Positions 18,666 through 28,042 are shown, counted from the stretch's first letter. The stretch: DNA of 64,000 nt from Herpetosiphon geysericola (GCF_001306135.1 NZ_LGKP01000022.1:62001-126000); one strand, 5' to 3'. Numbers and translations are program-made. Notes: generated by a model not told the origin, from the letters alone.

Positions 18666-19853
18666 ATGACGATGCAAGAGCATACCAACGATCCCGCCTT
18701 GGACTTCTACCAATTTGATTTGCTGTTAACGCCTGAAGAGCGCGAAGTCCGTGATCGGGTGCGCAGCTTTATGCAGCGCGAAGTTAAGCCAATCATCAAC
18801 GAATATTGGGAGAAGGGCGAATTTCCGTTCGAATTGATTCCCAAATTGGCTGAACTCAAGGTGTGTGGCGGCACGATTCAGGGCTATGGCTGCCCAGGCT
18901 TATCCAGCGTGGCAACCGGCTTGGTTGCTGCCGAAATGGCCAAGGTCGATGGCTCGGTCTGTACCTTTTTTGGCGTAACCAGTGGCTTGGCAATGTCGAG
19001 CATCTACTACTGCGGCTCGGAAGCCCAAAAAGAATATTGGTTGCCCAAATTGGCCTCGATGGAAAAAATTGGCGCATTTGCCCTCACCGAGCCACATAAC
19101 GGCTCAGATGCTTCGCATATTCAAACCACGGCGCGGCTTGATGGCGACCACTATGTGCTCAACGGCGAAAAACGCTGGATTGGTAATGCCTCGTTTGCAG
19201 ATGTGATTATTGTTTGGGCACGCGATGAAGCAACCAACCAAGTCAGCGGCTTTTTGGTCGAAAAAGATACGCCTGGCTTTGAAGCAACGGTGATGCACGG
19301 CAAAATTGCCAAGCGCGCACTTTGGAACGCCGAAATCAAACTCGACAACTGCCGCATTCATGCTATCAATCGGCTTGAAAAAGCCCGCTCTTTCAAAGAT
19401 ACTGCGGTTGTGCTGGCCAACACCCGCTTTGGCGTAGCCTGGGAAGGCGTTGGCCATGCCCAAGCTGCCTACGAAATGGCCTTACGCTACAGCCAAGAAC
19501 GCAAACAATTTGGCAAGCCAATCGCTGGCTATCAATTAATTCAAGAAAAATTGGTCAAGATGTTGGCCGAAGTTGTGGCAATGGAATTAACCACCTGGCG
19601 CTTGAGTGTGCTACGCGACCAAGGTTTGATGACCGATGGTCAATCGTCGCTGGCCAAGATGAACAATTCGGCCAAAGCTCGTCAAATTGTGGCGCTAGGA
19701 CGCGAAATCTTTGGCGGCAACGGCTTGTTGCTCGAAAACCATATTGCCCGTCATTTTGCCGATATGGAAGCGGTGTATACCTACGAGGGTAGCAACGAGA
19801 TCAATACGCTCGTGGTTGGCCGCGAAATTACTGGCGTGGCTGCCTTCGTCTAA
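18666..19853 (+). CDS. Acyl-CoA dehydrogenase, glutaryl-CoA dehydrogenase-like
   Basis: FAD-dependent enzyme that oxidises an acyl-CoA to the enoyl-CoA; 395 residues. It has 'FALTEPHNGSDASHIQTTAR' (FAD and acyl-CoA contact), 'ERKQFGKPIAGYQLIQEKL' and the C-terminal 'YTYEGSNEINTLVVGREITG'. The catalytic base is E374 of YEG, the position used by glutaryl-CoA dehydrogenases and plant short-chain acyl-CoA oxidases, and the ending 'ITGVAAFV' resembles theirs. A strong GAAGGAGAT site precedes ATG. It stands alone after a repeat region and is followed by a terminator. Glutaryl-CoA is the likeliest substrate but other short-chain substrates are possible. Confidence 0.9.
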   Translation: MTMQEHTNDPALDFYQFDLLLTPEEREVRDRVRSFMQREVKPIINEYWEKGEFPFELIPKLAELKVCGGTIQGYGCPGLSSVATGLVAAEMAKVDGSVCTFFGVTSGLAMSSIYYCGSEAQKEYWLPKLASMEKIGAFALTEPHNGSDASHIQTTARLDGDHYVLNGEKRWIGNASFADVIIVWARDEATNQVSGFLVEKDTPGFEATVMHGKIAKRALWNAEIKLDNCRIHAINRLEKARSFKDTAVVLANTRFGVAWEGVGHAQAAYEMALRYSQERKQFGKPIAGYQLIQEKLVKMLAEVVAMELTTWRLSVLRDQGLMTDGQSSLAKMNNSAKARQIVALGREIFGGNGLLLENHIARHFADMEAVYTYEGSNEINTLVVGREITGVAAFV

Positions 19854-19874
19854 ATCGCAATTAATTTGGGTTTT

Positions 19875-19902
19875 CAATCGCAGGCCGCTTGGTCTGCGAT
19901 TG
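19875..19902 (+). terminator. Terminator after the acyl-CoA dehydrogenase gene
   Basis: CAATCGCAGGCC and GGTCTGCGATTG form a 12-base stem (one G-T pair) with loop GCTT, 22 bases after the stop. No strong T run follows. Confidence 0.7.
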
Positions 19903-19986
19903 AGCGTTAAAGTGCATCAAATGGCCGATGTTGGCTTGGCTGTTGCTGGTTATGATCAAGGCTTGATAGCCTACAGGAGCAAAGCA

Positions 19987-20610
19987 ATGTCAATTCAACA
20001 AGCCTATAACCAATGGGCGAGCAGCTACGATAGCGATCGCAACCGCACGCGCGACCTTGATCAGCAGCTGATGCGTGAGCTTTTGCAAGGCCAAACGTAT
20101 CAATCAATTTTGGAGTTGGGCTGTGGGACTGGCAAAAATACCCAGTTTTTTAGCACGCTTGGGGCCGAAGTTGTGGCCCTCGATTTTTCAGCAGGCATGC
20201 TTGCACAAGCACGGAGCAAAATCAATGCAGCCCATGTGCACTTTCAGCAGGCCGATTTAACCCAAGCATGGCCAGTTGCCAGCGGGCATTTCGATTTGGT
20301 GGTGACGAATTTGGTGCTTGAGCATTTGGCCGATCTCGATCATTTTTTTGCTCAAGCCAGCCAAGCTATGAGTGCCAACGGGCAACTTTTGGTTTCTGAA
20401 TTACACCCATTTCGCCAGTATCAAGGCTCGCAGGCTCGTTTCCAAGGCCAAGACGGCATCATTCAGGTGCCGGCTTTTACCCATCATATTAGCGATTTTT
20501 TGCTGGCGGCGGCCAAGGCTGGCTTGCAGTTGCGCCAATTGCACGAACATTGGCATAACGATGATCTGAATCAACCGCCGCGCCTGCTTAGCCTGCGCTG
20601 GCACAAATAG
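19987..20610 (+). CDS. Class I SAM-dependent methyltransferase
   Basis: 207 residues with the BioC/UbiE-like fold. N-terminal 'AYNQWASSYDSDRNRTRDLD' is the usual lead-in, motif I is ELGCGTGKN at about 43-51, and 'VVTNLVLEHLADLDHFFAQA' is the motif IV region. CAGGAG lies 7 bases before ATG 19987; the frame is open far upstream into the previous gene but without a start context. The C-terminal third ('PAFTHHISDFLLAAAKAGLQ') matches small-molecule methyltransferases. The acceptor substrate is unknown. Confidence 0.88.
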   Translation: MSIQQAYNQWASSYDSDRNRTRDLDQQLMRELLQGQTYQSILELGCGTGKNTQFFSTLGAEVVALDFSAGMLAQARSKINAAHVHFQQADLTQAWPVASGHFDLVVTNLVLEHLADLDHFFAQASQAMSANGQLLVSELHPFRQYQGSQARFQGQDGIIQVPAFTHHISDFLLAAAKAGLQLRQLHEHWHNDDLNQPPRLLSLRWHK

Positions 20611-20738
20611 GCGAACGCTGGCAGAGATTGTGCTAACAATCACCATTAATTGCAGCGCTTGAAACACCACTACGGCCAAGGACGTAGAAGCGCCAACATA
20701 CTCTCAGCAGAATCTCAGCTTACGCGCCCCGTCAACTA

Positions 20739-20767
20739 TTCACAAAAGCCCTGAGATCGTCTAGACT
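20739..20767 (+). promoter_or_regulatory. Probable promoter of the Ser/Thr kinase operon
   Basis: TTCACA (20739-20744) and TAGACT (20762-20767) are separated by exactly 17 bases, 36 bases before the start codon. Transcription should then begin near 20774, at the edge of the inverted repeat at 20775. Confidence 0.45.
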
Positions 20768-20774
20768 GAGCCGA

Positions 20775-20791
20775 CACAATGAATTATTGTG
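20775..20791 (+). promoter_or_regulatory. Inverted repeat over the predicted transcription start
   Basis: CACAAT-GAATT-ATTGTG is a perfect 6-base inverted repeat whose right end touches the GAGG ribosome-binding site of the kinase gene. Its place suggests an operator or a small hairpin affecting translation. Confidence 0.4.
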
Positions 20792-20803
20792 AGGTCTTTT
20801 TAT

Positions 20804-23485
20804 ATGCAAGATCCCCAGTTGATTGGGCGCATGCTCAATCATTTCAAAATTGTTGATAAACTTGGTCAGGGTGGGATGGCGATGGTCTATCGTGCCTACC
20901 AAGAAAACCTCAATCGCACGGTAGCGCTCAAATTATTGCCCCCAGAGATGACCTTTGACCAAAGCTATATTGCGCGCTTCCAGCAAGAGGCGCGGGCAGC
21001 TGCTGGGCTTGAACATAGCCATATTGTGCCTATCTACGAAACTGGTCAAGCTGAAGGCTTTCACTATATTGTGATGAAATACATTGAGGGCAACACGCTT
21101 AAGGAAAATATTGAGCAAGAAGCCCCAATGTCGGTCAATCGCGTGTTGGAATTGCTTGAGCCAATTGGCAAGGCGCTCGATTATGCGCATAAAAAGGGTG
21201 TGATTCACCGTGACATCAAGCCCTCGAATGTGATGCTCACGCCAGAAGGTTGGGTTTATTTGACCGACTTTGGCTTGGCGCGTGGCGGCAGCAGCGATTC
21301 TGGGCTAACCCAAATTGGCACGGTGATGGGCACGCCTGAATATATGTCACCGGAGCAGGCTCAAGGCTTGGCAGTAGGCGCGGCCAGCGATTTGTATTCG
21401 TTGGCAATTATGGCCTACGAAATGCTGACCAAGCAAATGCCATTTGTGGCCAATAATCCTCAAGCAGTGCTGTTGGCGAGGGTTATTCGGGCGCCACGAG
21501 CGCCAAGCGATTTGGTGCCAACGATGCGTTCGGCGGTTGAAGATGTGCTAATGAAAGCCTTGGCGCGCACGCCCGAGGCCCGTTATGCAACCGCTGCTGA
21601 CTTTTTTGAGGCCTTGCGCCAAGCTAATAATGGTGCTCAGCCAAGCGTTCCTGCAACGCCAGCCTTTGTGCCAAACCAACCACCGTATGCGCCAACGCCA
21701 AATTACTCAGCAACTCCGATGAGTAACCAACAGGCGGCTGTGCCACCATATCAACCAACACCGCTGAGCAATCAGCAGGTTATGCCCAACTATCCAAGCA
21801 ACCAACATGTGCCAATGCACAATCAATCGCCCTATGATGGCTATGTGGCAACCAATACTCAGGCTACCAAGCCAGCGATTATGCCTGTCACTGGACAAAC
21901 CGTGCAGTATCATCAGCAGCCAATGCCAATTAGCCAACCAAGCCCTGCGGCGTATGCCCCAACAGTACCTGTACAACGCAATAAACAAAAAATGGCAATC
22001 TGGATTGGCGCAGGCGTTTTGTTATTAATTGCGGCAGTTGTAGGCATTATTTTGGCCAATAGCAGCGATGCTGAAGCGATAATTGCCCAAGGCGATGCAG
22101 CGTTTGAACGGCGTGGTGGCTTGATCGAAGCGATCAATCTCTACAAAGAAGCAACCGCTGCCGATGATGAGAGCTTTGAGGCCCACGAAAAATTAGCAAT
22201 TGCCTACCTGATGCGGGGCCAAACGCCCGATGCAGATGCAGCTATTCGCAAAGCGATTGCGCTTGATGCGAATCAGGCGAGTGGCCATGCTTGGCTCAGC
22301 CAAGTCTATTCAGATAATCGCCAACATAACGAGGCTTTAGCCGAGGCCGAAGAAGCAGTGCGCTTGGATGGCAACAATCCGTTGGCATATGTGGCGCGGG
22401 CTACCGCTCGCTCTGATGTTGGCAACGAACTTGGCGATAGCGATTTGCTCAAGCAAGCCTTGGACGATGCAAATAAGTCGATTGAGCTAGCGGCCAATCG
22501 GTCGCGCTTTGAACAAGCTATGGCCTACAGTGCCAAGGGCTATGTGCAGTGGGTCGTCTATCAAGATGAAACCAGTCGCGACGCCGGAGCTGGCAAAGAA
22601 TATGTCGTTGATGGGATTGATAATTTCAATCGGGCGATTGGTTTGCAAGAACAATTGCCGTTGCTCCGCAATAATATTGGCTATTTTTATGCTGAACAAG
22701 GGCGGGTTGCGCTCTACTTAGGCGAATCGGATACCGCTGAGCAGCGTTTTGCCAAAGCCTATCAATCATTCGACGATGCGTTAGCGCTCGATCCTAATTA
22801 TGGCTTGGCTTTTGCGGGCAAGGGCTGGACCCAAATTTACGAACGCAAATATGAAGAAGCCCAGCAATTTTTCGATTTGGCGCTTGAGCGCAACCCCAAA
22901 GATGCCAATGCCTTAAATGGTCGGGCGCTGACCAACTGGTGGCTTGGCCGCAATAATTCGAGCGATCCGCAGAGCGATTATGAAGCTGCAATTCGCGATT
23001 ATGAGGCTGCTTTGGAAGGCGCACCATCGTGGCTTTCGGTCTATGTTGATTTGGGCTATGTCTATCTCTACGATACCAAAGATACTGATAAAGCACTTGC
23101 AACCTTCAAAAAGGCCTTAGAGCGCGATCCCGATTACCCAAATGCGCTTGCTGGGTTGGCTGATACCTACTACGAAACGCGTTATTATGACGAGGCGTTG
23201 AAGCTTTATGAGCAAACAATTGACCTCAAGCCCGATTTTGCGACTGCCTACCTTGGCAAAGCCAATGTCTTGTACAATAAGAAAGACTACGATGCGGCAA
23301 TTGATCAATATAGTACCGCACTCGAATACGATTCCTCGCTCAAAAACGCCTATATCGGCAAGGCCTATTGCTATCAAGGCAAAGGCAATATCGAAGAGGC
23401 GCGCAAAGTGCTCGAAGATGGAATCGATTTGGTGTCGTATAATGATCAATCCGAATTAAAAGCTATATTGGATAAACTAAAATAA
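20804..23485 (+). CDS. Transmembrane Ser/Thr protein kinase with C-terminal TPR repeats
   Basis: 893 residues from ATG 20804, which has GAGG 9 bases upstream; a GTG at 20789 is in frame but lacks a site. The kinase domain (about 10-275) has GQGGMAMVYRA, VALK with K43, HRDIKPSNVM near 135, DFGLARG and GTPEYMSPEQ, so it should be active. A Pro/Gln/Asn-rich linker (about 280-393) leads to one membrane helix near 396-418, and the outside part is a run of TPR-like units ('DADAAIRKAIALDANQASGH') to the end. The topology mirrors PknB-type receptors, with TPRs in place of PASTA domains. It shares a base with the next small gene. Confidence 0.94.
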   Translation: MQDPQLIGRMLNHFKIVDKLGQGGMAMVYRAYQENLNRTVALKLLPPEMTFDQSYIARFQQEARAAAGLEHSHIVPIYETGQAEGFHYIVMKYIEGNTLKENIEQEAPMSVNRVLELLEPIGKALDYAHKKGVIHRDIKPSNVMLTPEGWVYLTDFGLARGGSSDSGLTQIGTVMGTPEYMSPEQAQGLAVGAASDLYSLAIMAYEMLTKQMPFVANNPQAVLLARVIRAPRAPSDLVPTMRSAVEDVLMKALARTPEARYATAADFFEALRQANNGAQPSVPATPAFVPNQPPYAPTPNYSATPMSNQQAAVPPYQPTPLSNQQVMPNYPSNQHVPMHNQSPYDGYVATNTQATKPAIMPVTGQTVQYHQQPMPISQPSPAAYAPTVPVQRNKQKMAIWIGAGVLLLIAAVVGIILANSSDAEAIIAQGDAAFERRGGLIEAINLYKEATAADDESFEAHEKLAIAYLMRGQTPDADAAIRKAIALDANQASGHAWLSQVYSDNRQHNEALAEAEEAVRLDGNNPLAYVARATARSDVGNELGDSDLLKQALDDANKSIELAANRSRFEQAMAYSAKGYVQWVVYQDETSRDAGAGKEYVVDGIDNFNRAIGLQEQLPLLRNNIGYFYAEQGRVALYLGESDTAEQRFAKAYQSFDDALALDPNYGLAFAGKGWTQIYERKYEEAQQFFDLALERNPKDANALNGRALTNWWLGRNNSSDPQSDYEAAIRDYEAALEGAPSWLSVYVDLGYVYLYDTKDTDKALATFKKALERDPDYPNALAGLADTYYETRYYDEALKLYEQTIDLKPDFATAYLGKANVLYNKKDYDAAIDQYSTALEYDSSLKNAYIGKAYCYQGKGNIEEARKVLEDGIDLVSYNDQSELKAILDKLK

Positions 23486-23766
23486 TGCGAGCATTGATTC
23501 TCACACTTCCAGCAGTTATCATGTGCTGCGGCATCATTTGGATGGCCGCAGCAACCACGTTTTTCGCCAATCGTTCTGGTCGAGTAGCCGATCTGCGCAA
23601 ATTATTCAGTCAGATGAGCCTCGGGATTGGGGCGGCATTCTTAATTTGGGCAGGGGTCGTGATCATGCTCGATATTGTTAAAGTTGCCTATCCAACGGTT
23701 TTTGCAATTGTTGGCGCGATTTTTCTGTTCCAAGGCTGGGCATTTAGCCGTTTCAAGCTATTCTAA
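23485..23766 (+). CDS. Small membrane protein, function unknown
   Basis: 93 residues with three hydrophobic segments at about 3-25, 45-65 and 68-86. The ATG overlaps the kinase stop (TAATG), so the two are translationally coupled. I do not recognise a family. The coupling hints at a role with the kinase, perhaps in the membrane. Confidence 0.75.
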   Translation: MRALILTLPAVIMCCGIIWMAAATTFFANRSGRVADLRKLFSQMSLGIGAAFLIWAGVVIMLDIVKVAYPTVFAIVGAIFLFQGWAFSRFKLF

Positions 23767-23785
23767 ACCTATCAAGGAGCCTGCT

Positions 23786-24307
23786 ATGGCGGTTGTATCA
23801 TTGATCGAGCTTGGAAACCCATTGTTACGCCAGCCAGCAACTCCCTTCGCAGACCCAACCAGCCCTGAAGTAGCGCGAATTTTGAATGATATGCGCGATA
23901 CCTTGGCCGATATGCGCCAACGCATTGGCTATGGCCGAGGTATTGCCGCCCCGCAAATTGGTGTGCTCAAACGCCTGATTTTGATCGATACCCCTGAAGC
24001 AAATTTGGTTTTGGTCAACCCCCGTTTTGAGCGCTGGAGCCGCGAGGAAGACGAGCGCTATGAATCGTGTTTTAGTTTTCCTGGCATCTGGGGGCTGGTG
24101 CAACGCCCTCTTGGCGTAACCGTCGTCGCTTATACCTTGGCTGGTGAAGAGCAACGCATCGAAGCGAGTGGCAGCCTCTCGCGGATTATCCAGCACGAAA
24201 TGGATCATCTTGATGGCTTTGTCTGGCTCGATCGCAACCCCGATTTGCATAGCCTCTGCACCACCCAAGAATATGAAAAACGCTACGTTAGCCGCGAATC
24301 ACATTAA
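23786..24307 (+). CDS. def: Peptide deformylase
   Basis: Removes the formyl group from the N-terminal methionine of new proteins using a bound metal; 173 residues. The three family motifs are present: GRGIAAPQ (about 50-57), ESCFS with metal ligand C95 (the usual EGCLS has a Gly where this has Ser), and HEMDH at 137-141 with the two histidine ligands and catalytic Glu138. AAGGAG lies 6 bases before ATG 23786. Its 3' end overlaps the convergent gene on the minus strand by 9 bases. Confidence 0.95.
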   Translation: MAVVSLIELGNPLLRQPATPFADPTSPEVARILNDMRDTLADMRQRIGYGRGIAAPQIGVLKRLILIDTPEANLVLVNPRFERWSREEDERYESCFSFPGIWGLVQRPLGVTVVAYTLAGEEQRIEASGSLSRIIQHEMDHLDGFVWLDRNPDLHSLCTTQEYEKRYVSRESH

Positions 24308-24646
24308 TTGCTTGAGCATGGTTTGGGCTGCTTGAGCCGCAAGCTGCGCATGACGATCATCAATCCCATACACCGCAATGTAGATTGTAATCTCGGCCTT
24401 GGTTGCAGCACCCAATGGCTTGGGTATATTGCTCCATGAATTATGGCCATTAGCTTCGGTGCGCGAAACATAACCCACCTGATCGCCTGTATCCACCATT
24501 AATTTACAATGGCCAAGCCACTCAGGCGCGGCGGTGCAAATGCACTCGTCGGCGGCTTGCAAGGCTGCTTCAAACAGCGCTTGCAGCTGGTTGGTTGCTG
24601 CAAGTTCGAGTTGCTCAACAATCGTTGCTGCGCCAATTTCTAGCAT
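24299..24646 (-). CDS. Conserved-looking small protein next to G3E GTPase, unknown
   Basis: 115 residues, probably soluble, with an alpha-helical N-terminus, a cysteine cluster (C35-I-C37 and 'EWLGHCKLM'), and a strand-rich second half ('AEITIYIAVYGIDDRHAQ'). AAGGAG is well placed before the start. The start is 12 bases after the stop of the GTPase gene, so they form one transcript. I cannot name a family; the cysteines and context suggest a metal-related or cofactor-related client of the GTPase, but this is inference. Confidence 0.75.
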   Translation of the reverse strand: MLEIGAATIVEQLELAATNQLQALFEAALQAADECICTAAPEWLGHCKLMVDTGDQVGYVSRTEANGHNSWSNIPKPLGAATKAEITIYIAVYGIDDRHAQLAAQAAQTMLKQLM

Positions 24647-24658
24647 GTGGTTGCTCCT

Positions 24659-25267
24659 TTAGCGCAATGGCTCACTAAATGCCCGTAGCATTAGGGTGGT
24701 TGCCGCTGGATCGTCGGCAGTAAACGGTATCACTGGTACATCGGGGCGCAAACTGCGAATTTCGGCGGCGACATGCTCCAATACGCTTGGCTCAACTAAA
24801 TCGCTTTTGGGCAGCACAATCACATCGGCGAGATTAATTTGGCCGCGCAATAATTGACCTAAGCCATAGCTATCGTGCCACATTTTGCCAAAGCGCACCG
24901 GATCGACCAAGGCAATAAAGCGCCAATTGATTTGGCTAATCATTGGGTGTTGTAAGCTGGCTTTGAGCAATTCAGGCTTGGCGATGCCGCTGGCTTCGAG
25001 CAGTAGCCAATCTGGCTCATAATGCTCGCTCAAGCGCTGCACCGTAATTTGCAAAGGCAAGGCCAAATCGCAACACACACAGCCAGCCCGTAATTCGCGC
25101 ACGGTCATGCCTTGCGATTGCAGATAGCGGCCATCGATGCCAACGCTCCCGCGCTCGTTTTCGATAATCGCCACATACTCGCCCCGATCAGCTAAGGCAT
25201 TGGCGACCGCCAAGAGCAAGGTTGTTTTGCCTGTTCCCAAAAAGCCAGTTAATACCGCCGCGCGCAT
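24659..25267 (-). CDS. Short G3E-family GTPase (CobW/UreG-like)
   Basis: 202 residues. Walker A GFLGTGKTT is at 8-16, 'IENERGSVGIDG' follows, and GCVCC (C63, C65, C66) is the CxCC metal-binding motif typical of CobW/ZNG1-like chaperones; LPKSDL takes the place of NKxD. G3E GTPases help insert metals or activate cobalamin enzymes. The protein ends after the GTPase core and lacks the C-terminal CobW domain, which is unusual for CobW but normal for UreG/HypB. Coupled to the 115-residue gene downstream. Target enzyme unknown. Confidence 0.88.
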   Translation of the reverse strand: MRAAVLTGFLGTGKTTLLLAVANALADRGEYVAIIENERGSVGIDGRYLQSQGMTVRELRAGCVCCDLALPLQITVQRLSEHYEPDWLLLEASGIAKPELLKASLQHPMISQINWRFIALVDPVRFGKMWHDSYGLGQLLRGQINLADVIVLPKSDLVEPSVLEHVAAEIRSLRPDVPVIPFTADDPAATTLMLRAFSEPLR

Positions 25268-25330
25268 GGCCGTGCCCTCCGTTGAATCACCTTGATATTA
25301 TAGACCATGTGCTTGGCGAAATGCCGCCGA

Positions 25331-27973
25331 TTAATGCAATAAACCTTCATCGCGGGCGATTGCCACTGCTTCGGTGCGGCTGCGCGCATTCAACTTGCCA
25401 AGCAAATTATTGACATGGCGTTTAACTGTACCGATCGCAATGATTAAACGTTCGGCAATTTCGGCGTTGCTATGGCCCAACGCCAATAATTTCAATACTT
25501 CGATTTCGCGTTCGCTCAGCGGCTCGTTAAGGCGTTGGGCGGCGCTGGCGGTGCTGCTGTGTTGCAACATTGCGGCCACAATCGCCGCTCGTTGAGCAGC
25601 ATAGCTCGTGCCTTCGCGCAGCAATTGGGCCAGCACTGGGCCTGTATCAAGAAAGCATCGCAACGCGCCTTCATGCGCGCTGATTGCTAAGGCTTGTTCG
25701 AGCTGGGTTTGGGCTGGCTTGGGGTTATTTTGGGCAGCATAGGCCAAGGCTAAGCTCAACAGCCATTCCAACCGATTTCCGCCATATTTGAGCGTTTGTT
25801 GGAGCAATGGTTGCACCAACTGAATCGCTTGGGCTGGCTCGTTATTTGCAATCAGCCAGCGGGCATAGGTGTTGGCCGCGCTGACCTGCTGCCATTGCCA
25901 TGCTGTTTGCTGCACGCTTTGCGCCCAGCGCCGCACCGTAGCCAGATCGCCGAGAATCAAGGCCATGCGGGCTTGAGTGGCTTGTACTTCGTTGACAAAG
26001 CGCCCAACATTATTGCGTTGGGCAAAATGCAGCGCTTGCTCGATTGAGGCTTGGCTATTGCGCCGCTCGTTGTTGGCATGCTCCACTCGCGCCCGCAAAC
26101 GATAGCCATCGGTGGCAATATCCAAATAGCCATTAATTTGGGCAATTGCAATTGCTTGCTCGGCGTGTGTTTGGGCTTGCTCAAGCTGGTTCCATTCGTA
26201 ACAGACTTCGCCTAAGCCAACGTGAATTAAGCCCAAGGCTGGTACTTGATGCCAACCACGTTCGCTGGCTAGCTCGATGCCACGGCGATAGGTTGCGGCA
26301 GCTTTGCGCAAATCGCCTTGTTGTGCTTGAATCTGGCCAAGATCGGCAATTGCCAAGAGCATGGCAAAGGTATTGCCACTGCGTTGATTGATCGTCACTG
26401 CATCGCTGGCCGCCGCCACAGCAATGGTTAGATTGCCAGTTAAGCGCGCCGAAACGGTTAGGTTGCCCAACAAAATGCCGCGTAGCACCAAATCGTCGTG
26501 TTCGACGAGTTCAAGCGCTGCTTGCGAATGGCGCATTGAATGCTCGATATTATCGCCAAAGCGCAACAACACTGCTTCAATCGTGGCAATTTCGGCTTTG
26601 GCGCGGGCTTGCTCGGCTTGGGGCAAAGCTGCAAGCAGGGAGCTGGCTTGGTTCAGATGTTCTTCAATGCCCAAAATATCGACGGTCAGCAATTGCGACC
26701 ATGCCGCAATTAAGGCCAAATGGCTGGATTGGCTGAGTTGGCTGGCTGGCAAGCGCGCCAACCAATTGCGCACGCTCAAGGCTTCGCCACGCATCAAGGC
26801 ATCGCGGCCAAATTGGGCAATCAAATTGGTAGCTTGTTGATGATCGTTGGCTGCTAAACTGTAGCTAATCGCCGTGTTCAAATCGTTGTTGGCTGCATGC
26901 CAGGCGCTGGCCCGTTGCAAATACTCGGTTGGTGCTTGCGGATCGAGCTGCTGGAGCCGAAACCGTAAAAATTCTGCAAACAAATGATGATAGCGATACC
27001 AGCGTCGTTCATCATCGAGCGCGACCAAAAAGAGTTGAGCCGCTTCTAATTGCACTAGCATTTGTGCGCCTGTACCTGGCTGCCAATCCAAAAGCTGGTC
27101 GCATAAAGCTCCGGTCAAGCGTTCGGCTACACTGGTGGCAAGCAAAAATTCAACCGTGGCTGGGTCAAGCCGATCAAGCACTTCTTCGGCCAAGTAATCG
27201 AAAATATAGCGATGACTGCCGCTAAAACCACTTAATAACTGTTGAACATTGGCCCGATCTTTGGCCGAAAGTGCTGCCAATTGTAGCCCAGCAACCCAGC
27301 CTTCAGTGCGCTCGGTCAGCCAATCGATCGTTGCTTGATCGGGTAAATCGCTGAGGGTTTGGCGCAGCAATTGGGCAGTTTCAGCAGAATTAAATCGCAG
27401 CATGTTGGCATCGATTTCGCTGAGGTAACCGCGCCCGCGCCAACGCCCCAAGGGCAAGGGCGGCACAGTACGGCTGGCGATAATCAGGTGCAATTGGGTT
27501 GGGAGTTGATCGATGAACCAAGCCAGCGCCGTATGCACCACTGGTGTATCGATCCAATGATAATCATCGAGCACCAGCACGATTGGCGCGAGCTGAGCGA
27601 CGCTAATTTCATTGATCAACAAGGTTAAGACTGCTTCGATTGCTGGTTGCTGCAAGCCATTCAACAAGGCCATGGCATTGCGGCCTAAGGCTGGCTCAAG
27701 CGTTTGCAGGGCAGCAATCAGATAGCGTGCGAAGCGAATTGCATCATTATCGTTACTATCTAAGGTGAGCCAAGCAACGCGCTGGTGTTCAGCAGCCATT
27801 GCACTCAGCAAGGTGGTTTTGCCGCTGCCTGCGCTCGCCGTAATCAGGGTTACGCGCCCGCGAACAGCTAGGCGCTCAAGCACATGCTGGCGCTCAACCA
27901 GCGTACTTGGGGTTTGCGGAGCTGCCAATTTGGTCAACAAAACTAATTGATGCAAATCGCTCATAGTGCTCAT
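25331..27973 (-). CDS. MalT-like LuxR-family transcriptional regulator
   Basis: 880 residues. An N-terminal STAND ATPase has Walker A ASAGSGKTT (46-54) and Walker B 'IVLVLDDYHWID'. A winged helix and a long TPR-like helical region (about 350-780) follow, and the last 65 residues are a LuxR helix-turn-helix ('LSEREIEVLKLLALGHSNAE', 'GTVKRHVNNLLGKL'). Such proteins bind an effector and ATP, oligomerise and activate transcription. The start could be M1 or M4 (27964). An inverted repeat lies immediately upstream. Its target genes are not evident from the neighbours. Confidence 0.93.
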   Translation of the reverse strand: MSTMSDLHQLVLLTKLAAPQTPSTLVERQHVLERLAVRGRVTLITASAGSGKTTLLSAMAAEHQRVAWLTLDSNDNDAIRFARYLIAALQTLEPALGRNAMALLNGLQQPAIEAVLTLLINEISVAQLAPIVLVLDDYHWIDTPVVHTALAWFIDQLPTQLHLIIASRTVPPLPLGRWRGRGYLSEIDANMLRFNSAETAQLLRQTLSDLPDQATIDWLTERTEGWVAGLQLAALSAKDRANVQQLLSGFSGSHRYIFDYLAEEVLDRLDPATVEFLLATSVAERLTGALCDQLLDWQPGTGAQMLVQLEAAQLFLVALDDERRWYRYHHLFAEFLRFRLQQLDPQAPTEYLQRASAWHAANNDLNTAISYSLAANDHQQATNLIAQFGRDALMRGEALSVRNWLARLPASQLSQSSHLALIAAWSQLLTVDILGIEEHLNQASSLLAALPQAEQARAKAEIATIEAVLLRFGDNIEHSMRHSQAALELVEHDDLVLRGILLGNLTVSARLTGNLTIAVAAASDAVTINQRSGNTFAMLLAIADLGQIQAQQGDLRKAAATYRRGIELASERGWHQVPALGLIHVGLGEVCYEWNQLEQAQTHAEQAIAIAQINGYLDIATDGYRLRARVEHANNERRNSQASIEQALHFAQRNNVGRFVNEVQATQARMALILGDLATVRRWAQSVQQTAWQWQQVSAANTYARWLIANNEPAQAIQLVQPLLQQTLKYGGNRLEWLLSLALAYAAQNNPKPAQTQLEQALAISAHEGALRCFLDTGPVLAQLLREGTSYAAQRAAIVAAMLQHSSTASAAQRLNEPLSEREIEVLKLLALGHSNAEIAERLIIAIGTVKRHVNNLLGKLNARSRTEAVAIARDEGLLH

Positions 27974-27980
27974 TTGGCAA

Positions 27981-28009
27981 CATAGACCACCATGATTTGG
28001 TGGTCTATG
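27981..28009 (-). terminator. 12-base inverted repeat between guaA and the MalT-like gene
   Basis: CATAGACCACCA and TGGTGGTCTATG form a perfect stem with a 5-base loop, 33 bases downstream of the guaA stop and 8 bases upstream of the regulator start. It may end guaA transcription or act as a regulator operator. The 11-base arm CATAGACCACC also occurs inside the guaA C-terminal coding region at 28084-28094. Confidence 0.6.
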
Positions 28010-28042
28010 CTCCTGCTAGAATGGGTTTATTCGGTCAAACAG

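Noticed and set aside
19711-19986. Upstream extension of the methyltransferase
   Set aside because: It lies in the acyl-CoA dehydrogenase gene and its terminator; the CAGGAG site points to ATG 19987.
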